This document shows positions 16,195 through 25,319 of a stretch of 64,000 nucleotides of DNA, piece by piece. The stretch comes from an uncultured Alphaproteobacteria bacterium (lineage in GTDB: Bacteria; Pseudomonadota; Alphaproteobacteria; CAAHEQ01; UBA3637), in contig CAKQGY010000006.1 of the NCBI GenBank assembly GCA_934234055.1, positions 22,018 through 86,017 of the forward strand, given 5' to 3'. Position numbers and translations under genes: made by a program. Within the stretch, counting starts at the first letter, position 1. Each line of letters opens with the position of its first letter. The notes beneath the pieces were generated by a model that saw only the letters and a program-made list of their open reading frames with translations, had not been told where the DNA came from and searched no databases.

Positions 16195-17697
16195 ATGGCC
16201 AAAATTACACAAGATGAATTAAATAAACTGTTATGGAGCGCGGCTGATTCCGCCCGCGGAGTAGTTGACGGAGGCGTATTCAAGGACTACATTTTAGCCT
16301 TTTTATTCTTCAAGTATATAAGCGATATCAAGCAAGCCGAAGTTGAAAAATTAAAAGAACGCTACGGAGATGATAAAGAGCGTATTGCACTTCGTCTTAG
16401 AAACGCACGCTTTATTTTACCAGAAGGTGCGAGCTTTTATGATATCTATGCCCATCAAAATGCTGATAATATCGGCGAAATTATCAATAAGGCATTTAGA
16501 AAAATAGAAGATTCTAATACTGTACTTTTAAAAGGTATATTTACCGTAGATTTTAATGCAGAATCAATTCTCGGTCAAACAAGCCAACGCAATAAGATGA
16601 TACGGGATATGATTACGGATTTTAATAAAGTGAATTTGGCTGAGGTTGAAGGTGACTTACTAGGTAATGCATATATGTACCTAATTGAGCGGTTTGGTTC
16701 TGATGCAGGCAAGAAAGCTGGAGAGTTTTACACGCCCAAAGTTCTATCATCATTGCTTGCTAAATTAGCGATGCCCAAGCCCGGAGACAGAATTTGTGAT
16801 CCAGCTTGCGGTTCCGGCGGCCTTTTGTTGTTAGCCGGTGAAGAAGTGCAAAAGCAAGGTTCCAACAACTATGCTCTTTATGGTCAAGAAAAAACGGGTG
16901 CAACTTATAACTTAGCTCGTATGAATATGTTTTTGCATGGTCAAGATTCTGCTCGTATCGAATGGGGAGATACCTTAAACAATCCGATGTTGGTCGAAAA
17001 TGACCATTTAATGCAATTTGATATTATTGTCGCCAATCCTCCATTTTCTCTCGATAAATGGGGTGAAAAACATTTGGAAAATGACATTTATCATCGTTTT
17101 GATCGTGGTATGCCACCAGCTAGTAAAGGTGATTATGCTTTTATTTCTCACATGGTCGCAACAGCAAAACCAAAATCAGGACGTGTGGCGGTTATTGTCC
17201 CACATGGTGTTTTATTCCGCGGGAGTTCAGAAGGGAAAATCCGTCAAGCCTTTATTGAAGAAAACATCCTTGATGCCGTTATCGGATTACCCGCGAACTT
17301 ATTTTTAAATGTGGGTATTCCTGTCGCCTTTTTGATTTTTGATAAAAGCCGGGAACAAGGCGGGGCTAATGAAAATCGAAAAGATGTCCTGTTTATAGAT
17401 GCCAGTAAAGAATTTGTTCCTGGTAAAAAGCAAAATAGCCTTTCAGAGAAGCATATCGCTAAGATCGTGGATACTTATAAGAATCGTCGCGAGATTGAAA
17501 AGTATTCGCATATTGCCACCTTTGATGAGATTAAAGAAAATGATTTCAACCTCAACATTCCACGCTATGTTGACACCTTTGAAGAAGAGGAAGAAATTGA
17601 TTTGGCAAAAGTTAAAGCAGATATTGCCAAAGCTGAGTCCGAATTAGCCGAAGTTCAGGAAAAAATGAAAAAGTATTTGGACGAATTAGGAGTATAA
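16195..17697 (+). CDS. hsdM: type I restriction-modification methyltransferase subunit HsdM
   Basis: 500 aa. SAM-dependent N6-adenine DNA methyltransferase. An N-terminal helical domain (QDELNKLLWSAADSARG) is followed by GEFYTPKVLSSLLAKLA, SAM-binding motif I DPACGSGGLLL near residue 200, and catalytic NPPF near residue 281. A C-terminal coiled coil (about 465-500) would contact HsdS. Good ribosome binding site (AAAGGAG). It should methylate the recognition sequence chosen by HsdS and so protect host DNA. Codon use is A/T-rich like the rest of the island. Confidence 0.95.
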   Translation: MAKITQDELNKLLWSAADSARGVVDGGVFKDYILAFLFFKYISDIKQAEVEKLKERYGDDKERIALRLRNARFILPEGASFYDIYAHQNADNIGEIINKAFRKIEDSNTVLLKGIFTVDFNAESILGQTSQRNKMIRDMITDFNKVNLAEVEGDLLGNAYMYLIERFGSDAGKKAGEFYTPKVLSSLLAKLAMPKPGDRICDPACGSGGLLLLAGEEVQKQGSNNYALYGQEKTGATYNLARMNMFLHGQDSARIEWGDTLNNPMLVENDHLMQFDIIVANPPFSLDKWGEKHLENDIYHRFDRGMPPASKGDYAFISHMVATAKPKSGRVAVIVPHGVLFRGSSEGKIRQAFIEENILDAVIGLPANLFLNVGIPVAFLIFDKSREQGGANENRKDVLFIDASKEFVPGKKQNSLSEKHIAKIVDTYKNRREIEKYSHIATFDEIKENDFNLNIPRYVDTFEEEEEIDLAKVKADIAKAESELAEVQEKMKKYLDELGV

Positions 17698-17698
17698 A

Positions 17699-17776
17699 AT
17701 GAACAAAATATCTAACTTTGATCGTGAAATTGAACAGTTGAAAAAGAAATTGGAGAAAAAAAATGACAATATATAA
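17699..17776 (+). CDS. possible 25-aa peptide
   Basis: ATG 17699, two bases after the hsdM stop, begins MNKISNFDREIEQLKKKLEK, a short amphipathic helix, ending at TAA 17776. The A/GGAGTATAA upstream can serve as a ribosome binding site. It overlaps the start of 17763 by 14 bases and may exist mainly to couple translation. Confidence 0.4.
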   Translation: MNKISNFDREIEQLKKKLEKKNDNI

Positions 17777-18065
17777 AATTACACCACGAATAAACTCTTT
17801 TTTTGATATGGGAGCAATTGGAAAATGCGCTGCTTTGTATGTTAAAGCCGAATGTGAGTATGATGCAAGAGAGTTTGCTTTACTCAGTAAGCAGGCATCA
17901 ACGGTTCAAGATGTAATACCAAATCAGCCTCCCTTGATGTTTGAAGATATGTTTAATGAAGAGAACGCCGACTGTATTGAGCTAACTCGAGAGGAAAGTC
18001 AAAGTATGACTGAGGATATTGAATTAGGTGTCAATTTGGTAAAAGTTGAACTAGAAGGGAAATAA
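17763..18065 (+). CDS. hypothetical protein in RM operon
   Basis: 100 aa from ATG 17763 (GGAGAAAAAA upstream). N-terminal part MTIYKITPRINSFFDMGAIG suggests strands; the C-terminal half is acidic (FEDMFNEENADCIELTREES). No membrane segment or known motif. One base separates its stop from the next gene, so it belongs to the operon. Function unknown. Confidence 0.6.
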   Translation: MTIYKITPRINSFFDMGAIGKCAALYVKAECEYDAREFALLSKQASTVQDVIPNQPPLMFEDMFNEENADCIELTREESQSMTEDIELGVNLVKVELEGK

Positions 18066-18066
18066 T

Positions 18067-18525
18067 ATGCTACAGTTTTTACAACAAAATGCTGAATGGA
18101 TGTGTGCTATTGCAATTGTGATTTTTACAATTGTTCAATGCTGGATTAGTCATGCTCAATATCGACAGGAATTAAGATTTAGAAGATTAGATCTAGCTAA
18201 TGAATTAGATAAAACATTCGCTCATTTTGTTTATAAAAAGGAAGATTGTGTAAAGCGGATAGATTGGCTTATGGAGAATCAAGTAAATTTTATGTTTCTT
18301 TTAAAGAAAAAAGATCAAAAACTTTATTGGCAATTGTATGAGTATGTGAGCTCTTTACAATCCCCAAAAGACCCAAATTATTGGGAAAAAATGGAATACC
18401 GCGATAAATACTATAATTATCTGATACGATTAGACTCAGCATTAGCATCTGCAAAGTATGGTTTCTATCGATACAAGGATCAATCAAAGAAATATAAAAA
18501 TTACGCTATAAAAAAGGATCTCTAA
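18067..18525 (+). CDS. single-pass membrane protein in RM operon
   Basis: 152 aa. An N-terminal hydrophobic segment (about residues 10-30, WMCAIAIVIFTIVQCWI) is followed by a charged cytoplasmic or periplasmic helical region (YRQELRFRRLDLANELDKTF). A Lys-rich tail follows. The layout, short anchor plus helical domain, is common in small membrane proteins of defence islands. Sandwiched between hsdM and hsdS without gaps, so expressed with them. Role unknown. Confidence 0.65.
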   Translation: MLQFLQQNAEWMCAIAIVIFTIVQCWISHAQYRQELRFRRLDLANELDKTFAHFVYKKEDCVKRIDWLMENQVNFMFLLKKKDQKLYWQLYEYVSSLQSPKDPNYWEKMEYRDKYYNYLIRLDSALASAKYGFYRYKDQSKKYKNYAIKKDL

Positions 18526-19035
18526 ATGGAGAATTTAATTAAAATTTTAGAATTGTTAAATAAACCCTTACACTTTTTTGTAATTGGGGTATTTCTTACA
18601 CTTTGGGGAATTTGGGGACAGCATTCTTTAGATTATATTTGTTTTGGCATATTATTAATTTTAATTGCATGTTGTTCTTTTGTTGATAAAAAAATAAAAA
18701 ACTATCAGTTAAAAAAGGAAGCTAGGATTCAAGAAAAGAATGAAGAAGAAAGACAGAAGAATTTTCGTGAAGGCATTGTTCGAGCATATGAAAATATGCC
18801 AAAAGATGATCGTGGAATAATCGATGAATGTTTAGATAACAATTACCCAATATTCAAAGATTATTATTCAATGAACAAAAGCGCGGTCATTTCCCTTTGT
18901 TCTCAAGGATGGGGTAAGAGTAGTGATTTTTACTCTGTTTTCACGATGAATACTAAACATTTTAACATCTTATTGGCTTATAAAAAAGAAATGGCCTGCA
19001 AACAAAAGAGAAATAAACGCCATGTCAAGAAATAA
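18526..19035 (+). CDS. two-pass membrane protein in RM operon
   Basis: 169 aa, starting immediately after the previous stop. Two hydrophobic segments near residues 14-32 and 34-52 (FFVIGVFLTLWGIWG, ICFGILLILIACCSF) are followed by a strongly charged coiled region (KKEARIQEKNEEERQKNF). The C-terminal domain of about 80 residues includes MPKDDRGIIDECLDNN and resembles superinfection-exclusion-like soluble domains only loosely. It overlaps hsdS by 14 bases. Probably works with the preceding membrane gene; function unknown. Confidence 0.65.
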   Translation: MENLIKILELLNKPLHFFVIGVFLTLWGIWGQHSLDYICFGILLILIACCSFVDKKIKNYQLKKEARIQEKNEEERQKNFREGIVRAYENMPKDDRGIIDECLDNNYPIFKDYYSMNKSAVISLCSQGWGKSSDFYSVFTMNTKHFNILLAYKKEMACKQKRNKRHVKK

Positions 19036-20263
19036 TCAAAAAATACCTGCGGGGTGGAGTGTTAAGAAACTGGGAGAACTAGCAAACCATGTAAAATATG
19101 GTATTGTTGATGGTCCTTTTGGTAGCAATTTAAAAACAGAACATTATCGAGATTCCGGTATACCTGTCATACAAAGCGGTTTTGTTACCTCTCAGAAATT
19201 TTATGCTGAAAAATATCTGTATGTTGATAATGAATTGTTTCAAAAAGAAAAAAGAAGTGCAACTCATGGTAATGATATTATAATGGCTAAAATTGGTGCT
19301 CATGCTGGTACGGCGGCTATTTTACCTAAGAATCATCCTGAATCCATTTTGGCAGGTAACTGTTTAAAAATAACTATTAATCCGACACAGGCAAGCAACA
19401 GGTTTATATTATTAACTCTTCATACAAAATACAATAAAGATGCTTTTATTGACATAAAATCAACGACAGCGCAACCTGCTATTAGTATGGAAAATTTAAA
19501 AAAATTAAAAGTTCTTCTTCCACCATTACCGGAGCAGGAGAAGATTGCGGAGATATTGGGGACGTGGGATGTGGCTATTGAAAAATTGTCGGGGCTGATA
19601 GAGCAGAAAAAGCTCCTTAAAAAAGGTCTGATGCAAAGACTCTTAACCGGCAAAACTCGCCTTCCTGGCTTCAGCCAGCCATGGAAAGAAGTAAAGTTGG
19701 GCGAAATTTGTAAGTTGGAAACAACTACATCAAAAAGTGCTTTTATTGATGAAAATGGGAAATATTACATTATAGATATGGGGGCTGTTTCTATGGAAGG
19801 TACTTTAATTTCTAGCAAACGAACAAATACATGTGAAGATTTATTAAAGATTAATGATATTGTTATGCCAAAAGACGATATTGGAGGGGGCAATATTATT
19901 GGGAAAACTGCTATTATTAAACAAGAGAACACCTATATTTTAAGTGATCATGTCTTTAAATTAAACATTCATGACTCTGATTCGAATTTTATTTCTTATT
20001 TAGTCAATTCCTATGGATACAATAAATATATGCGTAGAATGTCATGTGGCTCTGCTATTTTGGGATTGTCCAAAAAAGATGTCGAAAAATGTCTTTTAAA
20101 CATTCCATCTGACATATCTGAACAACAAGCCATTGCTGATGTTTTATCAACTGCAGATGATGAAATTAACCTGTTGAACCAAAAATTAGAAGCTATAAAA
20201 GAGCAAAAGAAGGGCCTGATGCAACAGCTCCTCACCGGCCAAATCAGAGTGAAAGTGAACTAA
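19022..20263 (+). CDS. hsdS: type I restriction-modification specificity subunit HsdS
   Basis: 413 aa with the classical two-repeat layout. Target-recognition domain 1 covers about residues 8-165, with a conserved arm LPPLPEQEKIAEILGTWD..IEKLSGLIEQKKLLKKGLMQRLLTG. Target-recognition domain 2 covers about 205-360, with arm DISEQQAIADVLSTADDEIN..KGLMQQLLTG. It determines the bipartite DNA target of the complex. Start ATG 19022 lies inside the end of the previous gene. It encodes a full subunit in addition to the half-S at 15603. Confidence 0.93.
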   Translation: MSRNNQKIPAGWSVKKLGELANHVKYGIVDGPFGSNLKTEHYRDSGIPVIQSGFVTSQKFYAEKYLYVDNELFQKEKRSATHGNDIIMAKIGAHAGTAAILPKNHPESILAGNCLKITINPTQASNRFILLTLHTKYNKDAFIDIKSTTAQPAISMENLKKLKVLLPPLPEQEKIAEILGTWDVAIEKLSGLIEQKKLLKKGLMQRLLTGKTRLPGFSQPWKEVKLGEICKLETTTSKSAFIDENGKYYIIDMGAVSMEGTLISSKRTNTCEDLLKINDIVMPKDDIGGGNIIGKTAIIKQENTYILSDHVFKLNIHDSDSNFISYLVNSYGYNKYMRRMSCGSAILGLSKKDVEKCLLNIPSDISEQQAIADVLSTADDEINLLNQKLEAIKEQKKGLMQQLLTGQIRVKVN

Positions 20264-20264
20264 G

Positions 20265-20957
20265 ATGAAAAAATGTTGTTTAAATTGTGCTTTTTGCATA
20301 CGGTGTCAAGATACACAAATCTCTATGCCAGGATATGCTGATAACAAGAAAAAGATAGGGCTTTTGAATGATGAGGAAAGAAAACAAGCTGAACATAACG
20401 ATTATTCGTTTATTGGGGCTAAAAAAAAGACACAGGAGCAATGGAAAAAGAAATATAATGAGCTATGGGATAGAATGAAAAAAGGTGAATTCAATGATCG
20501 CCTTGGGAACGCTCAAACTTTGGAATGGTTGACAATAGCATCTAGCTCACATCCTGCAACTTATCCTTTAGCACAATTATTTGGAATAGGAGATTGCCCA
20601 GATGCTCCTGATGCTGATTATTTATCCTGTTGGCATAATTTGTGGAATTTTAAAGGAAAAGAAAAAGAGCTTCCAACGCTATGCAAAAAAAACAAATGTC
20701 TATTCTTCTATCCATATAATCGAAAGGGAAACAAAAGTTTTGGGGGTTGCGAGAAAGAAAGAGAAGCTTTATTGGCAAAGAGTCGTTTTACAACTACAAA
20801 TTGGTTGGTCGTATTAGGAATTTTAGTAACCATTTCGATCTTTGTTATTCAGAAGTGGGACGATGGGCAAATAAACATTCAACCAGAAGGTAAGATCGAA
20901 CAGAAAGTAGTTCAGAAAGCATTACCACAACTATCACAAATTACAAAAAAACCTTAA
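20265..20957 (+). CDS. Cys-containing tail-anchored protein in RM operon
   Basis: 230 aa, starting 1 base after hsdS. It opens with a cysteine cluster (CCLNCAFCIRCQD), possibly metal-binding, with more Cys later (CWHNLW, LCKKNKCLFFYPY, GGCEKE). A hydrophobic segment near residues 180-200 (WLVVLGILVTISIFVI) is followed by a polar tail. That makes a large cytoplasmic part with a C-terminal anchor likely. Not a known RM component. Its position between hsdS and hsdR suggests a role with the membrane genes upstream. Confidence 0.65.
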   Translation: MKKCCLNCAFCIRCQDTQISMPGYADNKKKIGLLNDEERKQAEHNDYSFIGAKKKTQEQWKKKYNELWDRMKKGEFNDRLGNAQTLEWLTIASSSHPATYPLAQLFGIGDCPDAPDADYLSCWHNLWNFKGKEKELPTLCKKNKCLFFYPYNRKGNKSFGGCEKEREALLAKSRFTTTNWLVVLGILVTISIFVIQKWDDGQINIQPEGKIEQKVVQKALPQLSQITKKP

Positions 20958-20977
20958 AAGAGTGAAAGTGAGAAAAA

Positions 20978-23900
20978 ATGACACAACAATACATTCTTCC
21001 AGATTTTGATGAAGCTAGCAGTTCTCAAATCCCAGCGATTTTACAGTTGATAAATCTGGGGTATACCTATATTCCACGTCATGAAGTTGAAACTCATCGT
21101 GATGGGAAAAATCAATATATCTTACGCGATATTGCACATCAAGCCCTACGTGAGATCAATCCGCCAGAAATATCTGACAAAAGTATTGATGAAGCCTTGT
21201 TTGCATTAGAAAAAATTAAGTTGGATGACGGGGTCGTTAAGGCTTCGGAAGACGTGTTTTCTGACTTGTTGGGCGGTCGTGCCGTCTCAGAAATTATTGA
21301 AGGGAAGCGTACTTCTCCACAGCTTAAATTTATTGATTGGAAAGAGCCAAGTAATAATCTTTTCCACGTGGTGGCAGAGTTTGAACTGGAAGAAGATCAA
21401 AATCGCAGACCGGATATTGTCTTGTTTGTTAATGGTATTCCCTTTGCGGTTATTGAAAACAAAAAGGCCTCTGTTTCTGTAGATGAAGCTATTACACAGA
21501 TGATACGTAACCAGAAATACTCCCAAACACCAAAGTTCTTTTTGTTTCCACAAATCTTGATTGCAACCAATGTTAACCAAATTAAATATGGAACTATGCT
21601 AACTCCATTTGAATTCTATTCTGTTTGGAAAGAAAAGGAAGCCCCAAAGGATTATGAAAAAAATGTGTTGGAAAGTGTCAATAAGCCTGTTGATGTAAAA
21701 ACTGTGGCTCAAATTGGGGAAGATTTGTTGCGGAGCTCCTATAAGCAAGCAAAAAAACAAACTTTAACAGCACAAGATTATGGAATTTATAGCTTATTAA
21801 AGCCAGAAAGATTATTGGATTTAGTCCGTAATTTCATCATCTATGACAATGGCATAAAGAAAATCACCCGCTATCAACAATATTTTGCCATTAAAAAGAC
21901 GATTGCCAAAATTCAAACAATGAATGAAAATGGTAAAAGACGCGGTGGCTTAATTTGGCATACACAAGGAAGCGGTAAATCTCTGACGATGGTTATGCTT
22001 GTTAAAAATTTGATTGAAACGATTACCAATCCGCGCGTTATTGTTGTGACAGACAGAATAGATTTAGATATTCAAATTCGCGATACGTTTGCCGCTTGTA
22101 ATATTAAAACAGGTGTTCAACAAGCAACATCGTGCTCCGATTTAGTTAAAAAGATTAAATCCAAAACTCTGGATGTTATTACAACTTTGGTTCACAAATT
22201 TGATAAGCCAACCAATTTTGTAGACGAAGATAACAATATATTTGTTTTAATTGACGAAGCACATCGAACTCAAGGCGGTGATGCCAATGCAATGATGAAT
22301 AAAATGTTGCCAAGGGCCTGCCAGATTGCTTTTACAGGGACTCCCTTGATGAAAAAAGTTCCGGCCAGATTGGAAGGAAAAGTTATTTCTAAATCACAAT
22401 CAATTCAAAAGTTTGGCGGGTTAATTGATGAATACACAATTTCAGAAGCTGAAAAAGACGGGGCTGTATTACCTCTTATTTATCAAGGTCGCTTTGTCGA
22501 TCAAAAGATTGATAAAATTGCAGATAAATTTTATGAACGATTAGCTTCAAGATTTTCGGAAAGTGAACGTAAAGATTTTGCTAAAAAATGTATTTCCTCT
22601 TCGGTTTTAGAGGAAACATCACAACGTATTGAAATGATTGCTTTGGATGTAAATGATCATTTCTTGAAAAACTTTAAGAATACTGGTCTAAAAGGACAGT
22701 TGGTTGCTCCGAGTAAGTATGCGGCTGTCATGTTTAAAAAAGCGCTGGAAATGTTGGGGGATATCAACGCAGAAGTCGTTATATCTGATACATTAGCCGA
22801 GGAAGGTAAAGATGATGTTAACTCACCCCATAAGAAGCTGGTAACTGAATATATGGCCGAACAAAAACACAAATATGGTTCCTTAGAAAGCAGAGAAAAA
22901 CAAATCATTCAGGACTATAAGAAAAATCCAGAAGGATGTGAATTACTTATTGTTGTGGACAAACTTTTGACTGGTTTTGATGCGCCAAGGGATACTGTTT
23001 TATATTTGGCTAAGCAGCTTAAAGATCATAATTTATTACAAGCAATTGCTCGTGTTAATCGAGTTTTTGACGGTGATGCCAATAAACAAAGTAAAACAGC
23101 AGGCTTAATTGTTGATTATTCTAAAAATGCAAAGAACTTAAAAAATGCATTGGAATTGTTTTCAAATTATGCTCCTGAGGACATTGAGAATGCCCTCCTT
23201 GATACAGAAAGTCAAATTGCACTTTTAAAAAGCATTTATACACGTCTACACGATGTGTTAAAAAATGTTACTGACATTAATAATAGTAATGCCTACGTAG
23301 AATTTTTAGCAGATAAAGCTCATGAAAAGGAAAAAGAGGCATTCTACGATGATGTTAATAAATTCATTAAACAATTTTCTGCTTGTTACTCTTTGTATGA
23401 TTTTCATGATAAAATGGATCAAGATACTTTAGAGATTTACAAAAAAGATCTGAAACGTTTTGTTGAAATCAAAAAAACAACCCAACTTGTGCTGGCGGAA
23501 AAGGTCGATTTTTCAAAATATAAAGACCAAATTATGAAATTACTGGATAAATATGTCAGCGCAGGCGATGTTGAGGTGTTGTCTAAAGAAATTAGTTTGT
23601 CTGATATGCATGAGTTTAATCAATATATTGAAGATGAAAAAAATGGTTTGTCGGATAAATCTAAAGCCGATGCTATTCTGGCGCAAACAAAGAAGGTTTT
23701 AAGAGAACGCTATGAACTTCAAGATGAGGTCTTCTATGGAAAGTTTAGTGAGTTTATTGAAAAGCTTCTAAATAACTTAAAAATTGCAAAAAAAGAAGAT
23801 TTGGCCTCTCTACTAAGTCAGGCAAAAGAAATACAAAAAAAAGTGAGTGATTATGAAGATAATGATATTCCTCAAAATATGAGAAACGCCAAAGTATATC

Positions 23901-24160
23901 ATCCTTTTTATCGAAATATTCAAAAGTTTTTTACAACAACCGGAGACGCTTATACACAAATTATTGAACATATCGTTGGCTTAATAAAATCTTCAAAAGT
24001 GGTAGATTTCCAAAATAATTTGAATGTAAAAAGAAAGATTTTTAATGAGCTGGAAGATTATTTGTTTGATGAAGTAGACGAAAAATTGTCTGCAGATACA
24101 ATTGAACAAATTACAAAAACTGCTTGGAATATTGCGGTTCAAAATAAGGATATGCTCTAG
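20978..24160 (+). CDS. hsdR: type I restriction enzyme HsdR, nuclease/translocase subunit
   Basis: 1060 aa. ATP-dependent DNA translocase and endonuclease. The N-terminal PD-(D/E)XK nuclease reads RPDIVLFVNGIPFAVIENKK around residues 146-165 (D, then E-x-K). Helicase domains follow: Walker A GSGKS near 330, DEAH box (IDEAHRTQGG) near 426, motif III FTGTPL near 450, and a second RecA domain with LLIVVDKLLTGFDAP. A long helical C-terminal part binds the methyltransferase core. Full length and apparently intact. Stop is followed at once by the YgjP-like gene. Confidence 0.96.
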   Translation: MTQQYILPDFDEASSSQIPAILQLINLGYTYIPRHEVETHRDGKNQYILRDIAHQALREINPPEISDKSIDEALFALEKIKLDDGVVKASEDVFSDLLGGRAVSEIIEGKRTSPQLKFIDWKEPSNNLFHVVAEFELEEDQNRRPDIVLFVNGIPFAVIENKKASVSVDEAITQMIRNQKYSQTPKFFLFPQILIATNVNQIKYGTMLTPFEFYSVWKEKEAPKDYEKNVLESVNKPVDVKTVAQIGEDLLRSSYKQAKKQTLTAQDYGIYSLLKPERLLDLVRNFIIYDNGIKKITRYQQYFAIKKTIAKIQTMNENGKRRGGLIWHTQGSGKSLTMVMLVKNLIETITNPRVIVVTDRIDLDIQIRDTFAACNIKTGVQQATSCSDLVKKIKSKTLDVITTLVHKFDKPTNFVDEDNNIFVLIDEAHRTQGGDANAMMNKMLPRACQIAFTGTPLMKKVPARLEGKVISKSQSIQKFGGLIDEYTISEAEKDGAVLPLIYQGRFVDQKIDKIADKFYERLASRFSESERKDFAKKCISSSVLEETSQRIEMIALDVNDHFLKNFKNTGLKGQLVAPSKYAAVMFKKALEMLGDINAEVVISDTLAEEGKDDVNSPHKKLVTEYMAEQKHKYGSLESREKQIIQDYKKNPEGCELLIVVDKLLTGFDAPRDTVLYLAKQLKDHNLLQAIARVNRVFDGDANKQSKTAGLIVDYSKNAKNLKNALELFSNYAPEDIENALLDTESQIALLKSIYTRLHDVLKNVTDINNSNAYVEFLADKAHEKEKEAFYDDVNKFIKQFSACYSLYDFHDKMDQDTLEIYKKDLKRFVEIKKTTQLVLAEKVDFSKYKDQIMKLLDKYVSAGDVEVLSKEISLSDMHEFNQYIEDEKNGLSDKSKADAILAQTKKVLRERYELQDEVFYGKFSEFIEKLLNNLKIAKKEDLASLLSQAKEIQKKVSDYEDNDIPQNMRNAKVYHPFYRNIQKFFTTTGDAYTQIIEHIVGLIKSSKVVDFQNNLNVKRKIFNELEDYLFDEVDEKLSADTIEQITKTAWNIAVQNKDML

Positions 24161-24835
24161 ATGATTGATATTAAGGTTGTTAAAGAAAAACGCAAATCTC
24201 TAGCAGTGGAAGTTTATCCTAATTTTACTGTTCTAGTAAAATCACCAGAACAAGCAAAAGATTTTGAAATCAAAGATTTTATTAAGAGAAAAACAACCTG
24301 GATTGAAAAACAATTAAATTATTTTAAACAGTTCAATATGCCTGAAGATAAAGTCTATGAATCTGGTAGTTCGGCGCTATATTTAGGACGTCAATATCAG
24401 GTCATTATTGAGAAATCACCATTGTGCAATATTATAAAGGTTCTAAACAATAAAATTTATATTTTAACTCCCTCACCGCAAAAATTGGATGAAATTAATC
24501 ATGCTTTGCAAAATTGGTTTATAAGGCGTGGTGAAACTATTTTTAATGAACGTCTGAATTTTTGCATGAAAGCATTTCCTGATTTAAAGATGCCAAAATT
24601 AAAAATAAGAAAACTTAATAAGCGCTGGGGCAGTTATTTAAAAAAACATGAAATTGTTCTTAATCCAGCTTTAATTAAAGCTAGTAAACAATCTATTGAT
24701 TATGTTATTTATCATGAGCTTTGTCATGCATATTACTCAAATCATACAGATGAATTTTATAATCTTCTTTCTCTTAAGATGCCTAACTGGGAAAAGATAA
24801 AAGAGAAAATGGAGTTAAAATTATTAAGTTATTAG
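24161..24835 (+). CDS. YgjP-like (DUF45) zinc metallopeptidase
   Basis: 224 aa. The zinc-binding HELCH motif is near residues 184-188, preceded by the conserved block LNKRWGSYLKKHEIVLNP and followed by H..EFYNLL. N-terminal region (KRKSLAVEVYPNFTVLVKSP) fits the DUF45/YgjP family. Genes of this family often sit at the end of type I RM operons; the function there is not established. It starts directly after the hsdR stop with no gap. Confidence 0.88.
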   Translation: MIDIKVVKEKRKSLAVEVYPNFTVLVKSPEQAKDFEIKDFIKRKTTWIEKQLNYFKQFNMPEDKVYESGSSALYLGRQYQVIIEKSPLCNIIKVLNNKIYILTPSPQKLDEINHALQNWFIRRGETIFNERLNFCMKAFPDLKMPKLKIRKLNKRWGSYLKKHEIVLNPALIKASKQSIDYVIYHELCHAYYSNHTDEFYNLLSLKMPNWEKIKEKMELKLLSY

Positions 24836-24845
24836 GGACGTTCTC

Positions 24846-25319
24846 ATGATTAAAGTTCTATTCGTATGTCTTGGTAATATTTGTCGGTCGCCGATGGCGG
24901 AATTTGTGATGAAGCAAATGGTTGCTGAAAAAGGTCTGGCGGATCAGTTTGAAATTGCCTCTGCCGCTACAGAAGGTTATAACGAAATGGTTCATGAGGT
25001 GCTGGATTATCGAGCGGCGGATATGATGAAACAAATGAAAGTCCCTTTTACTCAACATTACTCGCGTCAGATCCGCAAGTCTGACTGTGATAAATTTGAC
25101 TATATTTTAGCGATGGATGATAACAACGTGCGGGACATTTTAGATATCGTTGGCGAGGATAAAGATCATAAAGTGCATCGCCTGCTGGACTTCACCCAAA
25201 ATCCACGACCGGTTAAGGACCCCTGGTACACCGGCAACTTTGATGAGGCCTATTGGGATATTTATGAGGGGTGCCAAGCATTTTTAGAGTATTTACAAGG
25301 GGGTAAAAATGTGGCCTAA
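24846..25319 (+). CDS. low-molecular-weight protein-tyrosine phosphatase
   Basis: 157 aa, full length. The catalytic P-loop CLGNICRS is at residues 8-15 (Cys nucleophile, Arg), and the acid loop is DPWYTG near residue 121. LMW-PTPs dephosphorylate tyrosine or arginine phosphates. The gene has more balanced codon use than the RM genes before it. Ribosome binding site GGGACG-type, 11 bases after the metallopeptidase. Its place here, between island genes, may be ancestral or acquired. Confidence 0.92.
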   Translation: MIKVLFVCLGNICRSPMAEFVMKQMVAEKGLADQFEIASAATEGYNEMVHEVLDYRAADMMKQMKVPFTQHYSRQIRKSDCDKFDYILAMDDNNVRDILDIVGEDKDHKVHRLLDFTQNPRPVKDPWYTGNFDEAYWDIYEGCQAFLEYLQGGKNVA

